Below, in pieces: positions 21,685 to 30,643 of a DNA stretch of 64,000 bases. The notes under the pieces are model-generated. The model did no database searches, was not told the DNA's origin, and saw nothing but the letters and a program-made list of their open reading frames with translations. The DNA is from Coniella vitis (lineage: Eukaryota > Ascomycota > Sordariomycetes > Diaporthales > Schizoparmaceae). Location: contig WUJK01000006.1 of NCBI GenBank assembly GCA_011317545.1, positions 1,054,001 through 1,118,000 of the forward strand, given 5' to 3'. Numbering within the stretch: position 1 is the first letter of the stretch; each line of letters starts with the position of its first letter. The position numbers and the translations under genes were made by a program.

Positions 21685-22103
21685 ATGGTTCAATACTACA
21701 ACATTGCCGGCGCCAAGGTTGGCTCCCACTACGTCAGTTGAGCCCCCTACCTATCGGCCTTGCCTTCAGCAGCCGCGAAGCGCGCCGGCTCCCCTTCCCA
21801 ACTGGCAGCGAACCTGCCTCTAGTCAACGAACCAGGGTGCTGACTAGTAAATGTGATATATGCATCTATAGCTGGCCATGGGTGTCCTCTCTCTCATCTT
21901 CGCTGTTCCCACTGTGGCCCTGCGTGGCGGCTCCAAGGCTACTGCCCAGACTCCTCCCATCAACGCAGCAAGCTCCGACGAGGCCGACTTCATCAAGTAC
22001 GGAACGACCCCTTTGACAAATGAAGCGAGCCCCCGCTGACACGCCCAACAGGAAGTTCATAGAGCAGGCTGAGGCAGAGGACAAGTCCAAGACGAAGCAC
22101 TAG
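21685..22103 (+). CDS. ATP19: ATP synthase subunit K (Atp19), 3 exons
   Basis: Small accessory subunit of mitochondrial F1Fo ATP synthase, linked to dimer stability. Exons 21685-21732, 21872-21996 and 22052-22103 encode 74 residues; introns are 139 and 55 bp with GT..AG ends and keep phase. The start MVQYYNIAGAKVGSH is the fungal Atp19 signature. It is followed by one membrane helix (LAMGVLSLIFAVPTVAL) and the C-terminal PPINAASSDEADFIKKF block typical of filamentous fungi. The gene is too small and split to be seen as one open frame. It shares a promoter region with MTP18. Confidence 0.9.
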
Positions 22104-22906
22104 ACGGTGGAGACACGTCAAGGAATACGGAGGCGAAGTTATCGAGCATGACCATTCATTGATAGAAAAGGATCGGAATGCTAGGCCAAAGGGATACGTC
22201 CTGACGCCTCCGAAATCCACAATTGATTCCCAGCCTACGAAGCTCAGTCAAAGTCATTGCATCTTGTGGCGCGCATCGCCTCAGTGTTCCAAAATTGTCG
22301 ATCTTACTCGCTTCTGGGATGGCTTGGAACTCCATTCCGATGGCTTGTTTAGTAGGTCGGGCAGTTATCGATTCCACGTGTTACGAGCCCGTTGGATGCT
22401 GGCTGCTCCAGTCTATCTTTCCAACTCGGGTCTCTTGTTGTTTGTCCCACATCTCCGAAAAGGGCCATCTTGCGCCGAGTCCACCACTCTTCACCAATAC
22501 CTCTCCTCTCCGGAGTGGCCTGGCTGGTCTCGCGAATATTGTAGAGTTGTGGTTCATTTCTCCGCAAGTCAAGCCGTCGCTTACGAGGCGAATGTGGTTT
22601 ATATGCTCCCCCAGAGACTCTTTGATGACTGGAGCGACAACGCCCGTCTTGTATGTGAAGCCTAGCATGGCTGCGCTATAAGTGCCTAGATAATCCGCAA
22701 AATATTGAAAGCCGATCGTCTTAGACTCGAAGTCTCATGCTCATCTCATGACGGCGGTCTTCAGATCAAAGCTGAAGAACCGCTGCACGAAGTCGACGCC
22801 ACTTGCAATATCTTTGTTGGACGTAACTTGTATGATCTTCGCCAATGTCATTCCTCCATTAGGTCCTATTGGATAACTTTTAGTATTGACTGAGTAACAG
22901 ACTATT
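22104..22906. other. Intergenic region downstream of ATP19
   Basis: The 3' flank of ATP19 followed by about 0.5 kb (22156-22668) in which both strands happen to be mostly open. The plus frame is unbroken for 168 codons and the minus frame has a single TAA (22381-22383). Neither translation resembles a family I know, so I do not call a gene; a decayed one cannot be excluded. Confidence 0.45.
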
Positions 22907-23135
22907 GTTTTCTTTTCTTTTCTTTTCTTTTCTTTTCTTTTCTTTTCTTTTCTTTTCTTTTCTTTCTTTTCTTTTCTTTTCTTTTCTTTTCTTTTCTTTT
23001 CTTTTCTTTTCTTTTCTTTTCTTTTCTTTTCTTTTCTTTTCTTTTCTTTTCTTTTCTTTTCTTTTCTTCTCTTTTCTTTTCTTTTCTTTTCTTTTCTTCT
23101 CTTTTCTTTTCTTTTCTTTTCTTTTCTTTTTTTTT
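22907..23135 (+). repeat. (TTTTC)n pentanucleotide tract, about 229 bp
   Basis: Nearly pure TTTTC repeat, about 43 units, with a few single-base interruptions, ending in a T run. One strand is all pyrimidine and the other all purine, which can form triplex DNA. It lies 0.7 kb from the retroelement. Its open frames (Phe/Leu/Ser or Lys/Glu/Arg repeats) are artefacts of the repeat. Confidence 0.95.
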
Positions 23136-23832
23136 CCCTTATAACAGATAACCCCCTCCCTTGGGACAAGAGGTCAGTCAGTGACAAGATTTATAGCCTG
23201 GCATGTTCTTCTAGATGATCTTTATCAGGTTGAAATTACAAGAATGGTTGAATATGCACTACAGGCGATCGCCAGTCAACGTTTACCACAGCCGCGCAAG
23301 AGTAGCTCCGAGGTAGTTGAGTGCCCTGTACGAAGACATCATACCTCGGTGGGATTTGGCATTGAAAAGAAATATCAGGACATCACTACCACTCCCTTTA
23401 CCATATGGTGTATTGAAACCGTCTTTGCCTTTAGTGTGCGATAGGTTACAATCGTTTGCCTAGGTCAGTGTTGGCCTGGTTCTACTAGACCCTTTGGCAA
23501 AATTCGGTGGTCGCAATCCTGTTCTTCAGATTTGTCAACGGAGGTTGGAAGCCGGGTGTGCCTACGCAACTGAATCCACTGAATCCATACATGAATCGAT
23601 TTAATGCTTTGTCATTCGTTTGATCACCGCTCATTCTTTGTAGGGGGCCTCAGCTCCTTTGTAGTGGTCATTTAGACTTACAATAGCGGTTGACTGTGCC
23701 TCTAGTATGTTCAATTACCAGACATACTCCAAATCCGCCTGCCCTTGGAAAGTCCCCTATAGTCAGGACATGAGTGGGTCACCACAGGCAGGCCGGCCGG
23801 CTGTAAAATAATCCATGTGTTTTGGATGTTTC
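23136..23832. other. Intergenic region left of the retrotransposon
   Basis: No gene recognised. Base composition is ordinary up to the TACGA target site, with no clear RIP pattern. Confidence 0.5.
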
Positions 23833-23837
23833 TACGA
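23833..23837. repeat. Target site duplication TACGA (left)
   Basis: TACGA directly precedes the left LTR; the same five bases directly follow the right LTR at 30639-30643. Five-bp duplications are usual for Ty3/gypsy integrases. The pair fixes the element ends. Confidence 0.85.
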
Positions 23838-24293
23838 TATAATGATCCTTGCCTGAATCCCGGATTCTGGAAGTACCTATAAGTTGTATGTTAGCAGGTG
23901 GGGAAGTATTACCTTTAAGTCTTCGTACGTTATCGAGCAATATTAAGTGTTACAAGTAATCAAGAGGGATTACCCTATTATATAAAATAATACTTAGATT
24001 CACAACTGAAGACTATAAGGAAAACTATCTAATAGCTAGGAAATCCATCGTCCTTATATTCTTCCGTTATTCTATTCATCAATACGTAGCCCATCTAAGC
24101 CTATTAATGCCTATAGTTACCCATTAACTGTCCGATGGGCAATGGTGATCTCTTATAGGCTTTACCCTAACCCTGATTATATTATCCGTATTCCTTATAT
24201 AAGAGATCCCTATCGGTCCGTTAAGGTTCCGATTTGCTAGCATATAGTTGCGCTAGCCTATTCCTATAACCTGTATATTCATAGGTTATAATA
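23838..24293 (-). repeat. Left LTR (3' LTR of the element)
   Basis: 456 bp, aligned without visible gaps to 30183-30638. In element orientation it starts TATTATAACC where the other copy has TGTTATAACC, so the terminal TG is itself mutated, and ends CATTATA. It carries more C-to-T/G-to-A changes than the right copy (for example CCTATTAATGCCTATAG against CCCATTAATGCCCATAG). Confidence 0.92.
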
Positions 24294-24296
24294 TTA

Positions 24297-24312
24297 TCTC
24301 CCTTCTATCGGT
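24297..24312 (-). promoter_or_regulatory. Probable polypurine tract
   Basis: Minus-strand GATAGAAGGGAGATAA lies just upstream of the 3' LTR, where the plus-strand DNA primer of LTR elements forms. The position fits; there is no other evidence. Confidence 0.55.
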
Positions 24313-24376
24313 CTTTATCCCTAAAGACCTACAGTGTTTCCGTAAGTAGTCCTACCTAACATTCTTACTTCGGATT

Positions 24377-25060
24377 ATGCCTTCCTAATTCGTTATATCT
24401 TCTAGGATCATAAAATCGTATACTGCGAATCCGTCCTTATCTTTATCCAAGAAGCGTATTACTACTTTAAATCGTTTTATATATATCGAAACCCAAGGTT
24501 ACGAAGTTATACCTTATTCGTTATATCTAGAGGAGGGGTTAGTATATAAGATAGTGGATAGTATAAAAAGTTATATGCAATATACTAAACGAAATCGTTC
24601 TTATAATGCGTTACGAGTACTAGTATCTTCGTATAAGTGGTTTTTCTTAGTGGTTCTTGCTATACTAGTATTAACTCTTTCCTTAGTATCTAAGATTAAC
24701 GACGAGTTAATACGTTTAGATAGTCGTAAGTTAGAGGAAGAGGAGCGTCTACTTAAGCGTTAGAGAGAACTTGCCGACGTATAAGCCCGTCTAATAGAGA
24801 CTTTAGCTAGATTATCTCGTCTAAAGAAATAACGACGGTTTCTTTAGGAGAAGGGTGTAAAGTTGGTAAACGCTGGTTTGGAAGAGGAGGAGCGTAAGCG
24901 AGTTGCCGAGGCCGTGCAAACCGTGGCTGCTAAGGAGGCCGTTTTATCTGCACAGGATCCTTCGTTTAAAGGTACGGACTAGAATACGTTAGTAGCGCCT
25001 AACGCTGCGATTAATTAGTCCGGATTCGACTTAGGGAGTCCGAGTATAGGTAGCTCTTAA
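24377..25060 (+). pseudogene. Antisense reading frame inside the retrotransposon, coiled-coil protein, 7 in-frame stops
   Basis: A 228-codon frame on the strand opposite gag-pol, from ATG 24377 to TAA 25058-25060. It is interrupted only by TAA/TAG at 24386, 24761, 24782, 24830, 24845, 24980 and 25016, with no TGA and no frameshift; every stop can arise by C-to-T at CAA/CAG or G-to-A at TGG, as RIP does. The translation is Ser/Thr-rich and basic at first, has a hydrophobic stretch (WFFLVVLAILVLTLSLVS), then a Lys/Glu/Arg/Leu heptad-rich coiled coil (RLDSRKLEEEERLLKR, RKRVAEAVQTVAAKEAV) and an acidic aromatic tail (SGFDLGSPSIGSS). I recall similar coiled-coil hypothetical proteins in many fungal genomes, but could not check. 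Function is unknown. It ends 51 bp before a tRNA-like sequence on the same strand. Confidence 0.7.
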
Positions 25061-25111
25061 TAAGGGGTCTAGTTGTTCCTATAGGTAGTTGTTATAGTTA
25101 AAGATACGAGT

Positions 25112-25184
25112 AGTCTTATAGCTTAGTAGTTAGAGCTCCTAGTTTCTTACTAGGAGGTCCGGGGTTCGATTCCCTATAATGCCT
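25112..25184 (+). tRNA. tRNA-like sequence inside the retrotransposon, decayed
   Basis: Folds by eye as a cloverleaf with canonical lengths: acceptor 7 (25112-25118 with 25177-25183, 5 of 7 pairs counting one wobble), TA, D stem 4/4 with one wobble and an 8-nt loop, anticodon stem CCTAG/CTAGG fully paired with a 7-nt loop, 5-nt variable loop, T arm CGGGG-TTCGATT-CCCTA (4 of 5 counting one wobble). A box TAGCTTAGTAG begins at 25119; the B box GGTTCGATTCC (25163-25173) is perfect. The loop TTTCTTA would give anticodon UCU (Arg), but position 37 is T, not a purine, so a working decoder is doubtful. Mismatches are partly those expected from RIP. It is antisense to pol and lies inside the element, so it is not a flanking host tRNA gene. 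Confidence 0.65.
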
Positions 25185-25207
25185 TCTCTGTCTAAGGCTA
25201 TAACAAC

Positions 25208-25212
25208 TTTTT
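25208..25212 (+). terminator. RNA polymerase III type terminator (T5)
   Basis: A run of five T, 24 nt after the tRNA-like 3' end, in the right place to stop a Pol III transcript started from the A and B boxes. T runs are common in AT-rich DNA, so alone it means little. Confidence 0.5.
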
Positions 25213-25214
25213 AT

Positions 25215-25356
25215 TTTCGTATTCTTTAATAAGATCTGGGTGTATGTTCTTTAGTAGTTCCTAAGTATTTTCCGAATTATCGTAGTTTTTCTATTTGATA
25301 AGGTATTGTTTTCCGCGTCCGCGTTTACGTACGTTAAGAATTTGTTTAACTTCGTA
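25215..25356 (-). other. Chromodomain at the end of pol (remnant)
   Basis: Minus-strand reading gives YEVKQILNVRKRGRGKQYLI, then K-stop-KNYDNSENT-stop-E. Both stops (25291-25293 and 25261-25263) are TAG exactly where the chromodomain has its two conserved tryptophans (LIKW..., NTWE), so both TGG codons have become TAG. In intact elements this domain directs integration to modified histone H3. Confidence 0.85.
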
Positions 25357-25908
25357 TTATGCTTGTTCTGGTTCGATGATATCTATATTGTACGAGAGTT
25401 CTACGTCTGCTAGTGCTGGTTCCAGAAGTGAAATATGGAAGACTGGGTATAGACGTATATATGGGATTTCGAGTTCGTAGTTAACTGGGGAAATTTATCG
25501 TATAATTTTATAGGGTCCGAGTTTTTTATAGTCGAGTTTATCGCTGGGTTTGGTGGTTTTGATGTTTTTGCGGTTAAGGTAGACTTTATCTCCCTTCTAT
25601 AGGATTAGTCCCTTAATCCTTTTCTGATTAGCGTATTTCGTTATTCGTTCTTTAACGTCCTAAAGCATACGTCGAGCATCTTCGTATAATTACTTAATTC
25701 TTCTAGCGTATTAGTCTGCCGTTTCTACGTTTCCACCTAGTAGTATTTCGTAGTATACTATAGGGTTACGTCTGTAGAGCAGGAAGAATAGTGATTTTCC
25801 TATACTTATCGTATCTGCGCTGTTATAGGCGAATTATGCCGTAGGTAAGAGTTCGACCCAATTATCTTATTCGTGGTTGATATAGTATCGTAGATACTAT
25901 TCTATAAT

Positions 25909-25947
25909 CTAGTTGGTGCGTTCTGTTTATCCGTCTATCTGAGGATA
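25909..25947 (-). other. Integrase core motif remnant
   Basis: YPQIDG-stop-TERTN-stop matches the conserved Ty3/gypsy integrase segment around HPQTDGQTERVNQ. Stops are TAA (25927-25929) and TAG (25909-25911) at the two glutamine positions. Confidence 0.85.
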
Positions 25948-27414
25948 AAATGCCGTAGATATATATTGTATCGTTCCGAGGTATTTGGTAAGTAAGATCC
26001 AGAATTTTAATATAAATTTTCTATCTCTATCTGATATAATTTCCTAAGGTGTTCCGTAGTTAGCGATAATAATACGGAGGAATATATATGCGAGTTCTTC
26101 TGCGGTACTACTTTCTTTGTATAGTAGGAAGTATACGTACTTGCTCAGTCTGCAAACTACTACTAAGATGCTATCGTACTGTACCTAAGTTAAGGGTTCT
26201 CGTAAGAGGGGTAGCTTAGTAATAAAGTCTAGACTGATAGATAACTAAACAGTCGTAGGTACTGGTAGAGGTTATAGTAGTCCGTAAGGCTTATGCCGTT
26301 CTATCTTGTTCCGTTTGTATATATCGCAGTTATTAACGATATCCGTAACTCGTTTCTTAAGGTTCGGTGGGTTCTAATAACGTTAGATCCTTTTATAGGT
26401 TGCTCTAATTCCTTAGTGTCTATATGCTAGTGCACTATAGATGCTTCTAATATAGTCGTTTTGCTCTAATATTATTATATTATCGAGGTTGGGTATTTCT
26501 CCTTCGATACGTAGGGTTACGTTAAGTTCTTTGGTAATGGATAGTATAGTAAGGTTGCCTTCCGAATCTTCCCTAAAGATTGCTATAATATCCTGGTCTT
26601 TGCTATTGCTATCCTTATAGTCTGATCGTCTGCTAAGAGCGTCTGCTCGTTCGTTTTCTTTGCCTTTACAGTAGATAATCTTAAAGTCGAATTCTGATAG
26701 AAATTCGTACTATCTAACTTATCGTTTATTAAGCTGCTTTATTAAGGTAAATACCTAAAGGTTCTTGTGATCCGTATATATAAGAATTTGTTATTTTACG
26801 CCGATAAGGTAGTATCGCTATTCCCTGAAGGCTTCTACTATTACTATAAGTTCTTAATCGGGCGTTCCGTAGTTAAGTTCTAGTCCGTTTAATTTCTTGC
26901 TGAAATTGCTGACTATCCGTAGTCGTCCCTTATCGTCTCGTTATCCGAGTTATCCACCGAGTGTATAATCCGATACGTCTATCTCGATCTCGAAAACTTT
27001 ATCTTAGTCTGCTTCGACTAGGATTGGTTCTAATATAACTGCGTCCTTGATTATACTGAAGGCTTTCTATGCCTATTCGTTCCAGTTAAAGGGGGTATCC
27101 TTTTTCGTAAGTTCTATAAGTAGTGCTATAATACCACTATAATTCTTAATAAATTATCGGTAGAAGTTAGTATAGCCTAAGAAGGCTCTAATATCCTTAA
27201 CGTTCTAAGGTATAGGCTAGTCCCTAACTACCTATACTTTATCTTTCTGTATTCGTATATACCCTGGTGTAATAGTATATCCGAGGTAATTAACTTCTTG
27301 GGTATTCCAGTTGCATTTAGTAGGTTCTACTAAAATTTTATTATCTTAGAGGATTTATAAGATTATCGTAACGTATTTCTAGTATTCTTCGAATATCTTT
27401 AAGTAAATAAGGAT

Positions 27415-27426
27415 ATCGTCTAGGTA
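27415..27426 (-). other. Reverse transcriptase YLDD box
   Basis: Minus-strand TAC-CTA-GAC-GAT within AYLDDILIY. The aspartate pair of the polymerase active site is preserved although the surrounding frame is broken. Confidence 0.9.
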
Positions 27427-29894
27427 AGCGATTACAAAATAGTCGAGGTATTCGCGTAAGATAAAGTTTATTATTTCCTGGAATAATACAGGGGCGTTAG
27501 TAAGTCCGAATAGCATAATAAGATATTCGAAATATCCGTAGCGTATTCTAAACGCTATTTTCTATTCTTCTCCGGGTTTAATACGAATATACGTATATCC
27601 TTCTTTAAGGTCGAGGGCCGTAAACCATTAGGCTCCTCTAAGTCTATCTCTAAGTTCTTTAAAGAGAGGTAAGGGGTACCGATTCTTAATTATAATATCG
27701 TTAAGTTGCCGATAGTCAACGTATAGTCGTAGTTTGCCGTTTTTCTTTAGTACAAACAGGATTAGGTATCCTATTAGTGAATAGGAGGGTCTGATATAGC
27801 CTTTCTTAAGATTTTCGTCGATATATTCTCTAAATGCTTTAAGTTTATCCTTATCTAATCCGTAGATAGGAAAGAACTTTAGTTATTCTCCTTCCTTAAG
27901 TGGGATTTCGTAGTCGTATAGGCCGTGCTCTAGTAGGCCGTTATCGAATTTTCCTTAAAATAGTTTTATAAACTTCCGATACTCTTCTAATATACCGGAG
28001 AGGTCTCTAAACATATCTTCGTCTTATATAGTTACCATCACAAGGAGATATTGTTATACGTACTTAGTTCCTTCTTAAACTTATCGCGATAATACATCCT
28101 GCTATCTATAGAATCCTATTATATCGTATCCTAATCTGCCGTATCCCTTCCTTTATTAGGTATTAACTATCGCTAGATCCTTCTCCATAAGCTATCGAGG
28201 TTCGTCGTATCCTAGGGTAGCTATCGTCTTAGCTCTTCTCGATTTGGAGGTATATATAAATTCGTTTAAGCCCCTATTATATAGGTATCGCTCAGTAACT
28301 GAATCCGATCCTACGCCTTTGATTGCAACCGCTTCTTAGGTGTCCGCTTTGTCCTATAAAACATAGCTATTAGTCCAATCGATTCGAGGATTTTCCTTTC
28401 TTAACCATAGTATACCCAAGATCAGCTCGTATTATACGGTATCCGTAATATCGAAGTTCATTAGTATCGTACGTCCGTAGATCGTAACTAGTAATTAATC
28501 AGATTCTATATCGATAATACCTTAGCCGTAAGCAACTTCTATACCTTCTACGGTACTAAGTTTATAAGGTTCCATCTTCTTCTTCTAAGGTATCCGTTCT
28601 CTATTGATAACGCTTAGGGATATAAAGTTTCCTTATACTCCGCTATCTAGGAGTGCTATATAGTATTTATCGTTAATTCGTACTACGATTTTCAAATATT
28701 CGTACGTCGAGCTATCTATCGCGTAGAGGGACTTTATCGTAAGTCCTAATCGCTTGCTATCCCTTACAGGCGATCCTTGCCTTTTGGGTTCTGCTATTCT
28801 TACTATACTCTAAGGGCTGCTATCTATACTAGGTTTTTGGCTTATTATATTCCGTATCGTATATATACTATAGCCTATCGCTATAGGCGCGCTTGATTTT
28901 CTTCTTCGGTATACGGAGTCTATACTCCGGGCTAACTATCCTTAAGGTCGTAGTAGGTACGCGCTTTATCCGCTAGGTATTCTACGTAGTCGGCGCGCTT
29001 ACAGAAGCTATAGTACGTAGGTTCCGCGTACATAGGCTTTACGAGCTTTTCCCTTTATTTCTGTTCGCGTATTCTATACCAATCGAGCGCTTTTTCTTAC
29101 GCGTAAGGTACGTACTAGGGTATCGTACATTAGTACCATTTTATTTATCGCGTAGTACATTCGTAGGGGGTGTTATATATAAGGCCAATGCTAGCGTAGT
29201 TTCCCCTTATTCTGAGTACTTTGTAATAGTCGCTATTATCGTTATCGTAGGCGATAATACTATACCCTATCTCGCGCGTAGGGAACTATTCGTTAGTTAC
29301 CTTATATTTAAAGTATTGTCTGCAATTGTATATAATGCAGGCAAACTATACAATCTAGTAGTGTTTTTCGTAGAGGTGATTAATTCGCGCGTCTTCCTAT
29401 ACAAGGGGGGTTTCGTCTTAACAAGATATTATTCGGAATAATTCTCTAAGTATAATACCGTAGATAAGGTAATACGCGTCTCCTTTATTAATATCTTCGT
29501 CTATAGAGCTTTCTGATTCTAAGCTCGTTTCTTCGTTAATAGTTTGGGTGCTAGTATTCTAACCGATGCTAAGCGTTTCCCATTATTCCGTGATTTCCGT
29601 AATGTTGCTTTATGAAGTATCCGTTGGAAGAGACGTCCTCTGGGTGACTGCAATTTGTCGTTCCTTGCGAGGTTTCTAAGGGAACTATCCTAAGCCTTAC
29701 TTCGCCGAGAGGTGCGTTATGCAATTATCCTTACAACAGAAGGTCCAGTTAAGGAGTCTATAATCGGAGTCGTCCGACGCTTGCTCTGGAAGCTGGTTTT
29801 AGCTGGGAGTAGGGTCCTTAGTCTCGCGTATCATAATATTGGCTTATCGTCCTTCGGGGACTTTCTTAAATTCTCTAGGTTTCTTAGGTTATCG

Positions 29895-29936
29895 GCACTC
29901 TCGTACGAAGTAGCCTATCTTACCACAGTTGAAGCA
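29895..29936 (-). other. Gag zinc knuckle remnant with His lost
   Basis: Minus-strand CFNCGKIGYFVREC: the C-x2-C-x4-H-x4-C pattern with Tyr in place of His. CAC to TAC is a single C-to-T change. It is preceded by PMELDAA and KPISKE, the usual fungal gag lead-in. Confidence 0.88.
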
Positions 29937-30182
29937 TTCCTTGCTTATAGGTTTGCGCTAAGCTGCGTCGAGCTCCATAGGGCCTGAGTATATAGTGCCG
30001 CTAACTGCCGTACCTCGTTGCTGGAAGCTACGGTTGGTTATCTGTTGAATCCGTCGTCCTATATTGCGACCTGGCGACGTCCTTCGCCTAAGGTGGACGG
30101 GGTAGGAGTTTAAGGAGCCATTGCTATACTTGATATTGCCCAAGAGGTATACGTGGACCGTCCTAAACAAGAGTTATAAAAA

Positions 30183-30638
30183 TATAATGATCCTTACCTG
30201 AATCCCGGATTCTGGAAGTACCTATAAGTTATATATTAGCAGGTGGGGAAGTATTACCTTTAAATCTTCGTACGTTATCGAGCAATATCAAGTATCATAA
30301 GTGATTAAGAGGGATTACCCTATTATATAAAATAATACTTAGATTTACAACTAAAGACTATAAGGAAAACTATCTAATAGCTAGGAAATCCATCGTCCTT
30401 ATATTCTTCCGTTGTTCTATTCATTAATACGTAGCCCATCTAAGCCCATTAATGCCCATAGTTGCCCATTGACTATCCGATGGGCAATAGTGATCTCTCA
30501 TAGGCTTTACCCTAACCCTGATTATGTTATCCGTGTTCCTTACATAAGAGATCCCCATCGGTCCGTTGAGGTTCCGATTTGCTGGCATATAGTTGCGCTG
30601 GCCTGTTCCTGTGACCTGCATGTTCATGGGTTATAACA
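30183..30638 (-). repeat. Right LTR (5' LTR of the element)
   Basis: 456 bp, begins TGTTATAACC in element orientation and ends CATTATA. It is less mutated than the left copy. It contains CCCTAACCCTGATTATG; the short CCCTAACCCT is not a telomere. Confidence 0.93.
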
Positions 30639-30643
30639 TACGA
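30639..30643. repeat. Target site duplication TACGA (right)
   Basis: Matches 23833-23837 exactly, next to the right LTR end. Confidence 0.85.

Larger units (their letters stand above)
25200..28900 (-). pseudogene. Degraded pol polyprotein (protease, RT, RNase H, integrase, chromodomain)
   Basis: Ordered Ty3/gypsy pol domains recognised by motifs on the minus strand: protease LLDSGV (28639-28647 for DSG), reverse transcriptase AYLDDILIY (YLDD at 27415-27426), RNase H IYTDHKN (26761-26778) followed by an in-frame TAG, integrase YPQIDG then TERTN with two stops, and a C-terminal chromodomain. The outer limits are approximate because no open frame remains. Stops appear where CAG, CAA or TGG would be expected, consistent with RIP rather than random decay. 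No active polyprotein can be made from this copy. Confidence 0.88.
23838..30638 (-). mobile_element. Chromodomain Ty3/gypsy LTR retrotransposon, RIP-degraded
   Basis: A 6,801-bp element bounded by two 456-bp LTRs and a TACGA duplication. Read on the minus strand the order is LTR, zinc knuckle, protease, reverse transcriptase, RNase H, integrase, chromodomain, polypurine tract, LTR, which is the chromovirus arrangement. Coding frames are interrupted by many TAA/TAG codons and the interior is very AT-rich. Differences between the LTRs are mainly C/T and G/A in CpA/TpG context, as RIP leaves. The copy cannot be autonomous. Two oddities: only about 250 bp separate the 5' LTR (right side) from the zinc knuckle, so the capsid part of gag seems missing; and the 3' part carries an open frame and a tRNA-like unit on the opposite strand. 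Confidence 0.93.

Noticed and set aside
22156..22668. Mirror-image open frames on both strands (168 codons plus; minus frame with one stop)
   Set aside because: No family resemblance, no splice or start context that helps, and both strands being open suggests composition rather than coding.
22741..23187. Lys/Glu/Arg-repeat and Phe/Leu/Ser-repeat frames
   Set aside because: Pure products of the (TTTTC)n repeat.
30500..30530. CCCTAACCCT in the LTR as a telomere-targeting signal
   Set aside because: Present in both LTRs as part of the repeat; two units are not evidence of telomere association.
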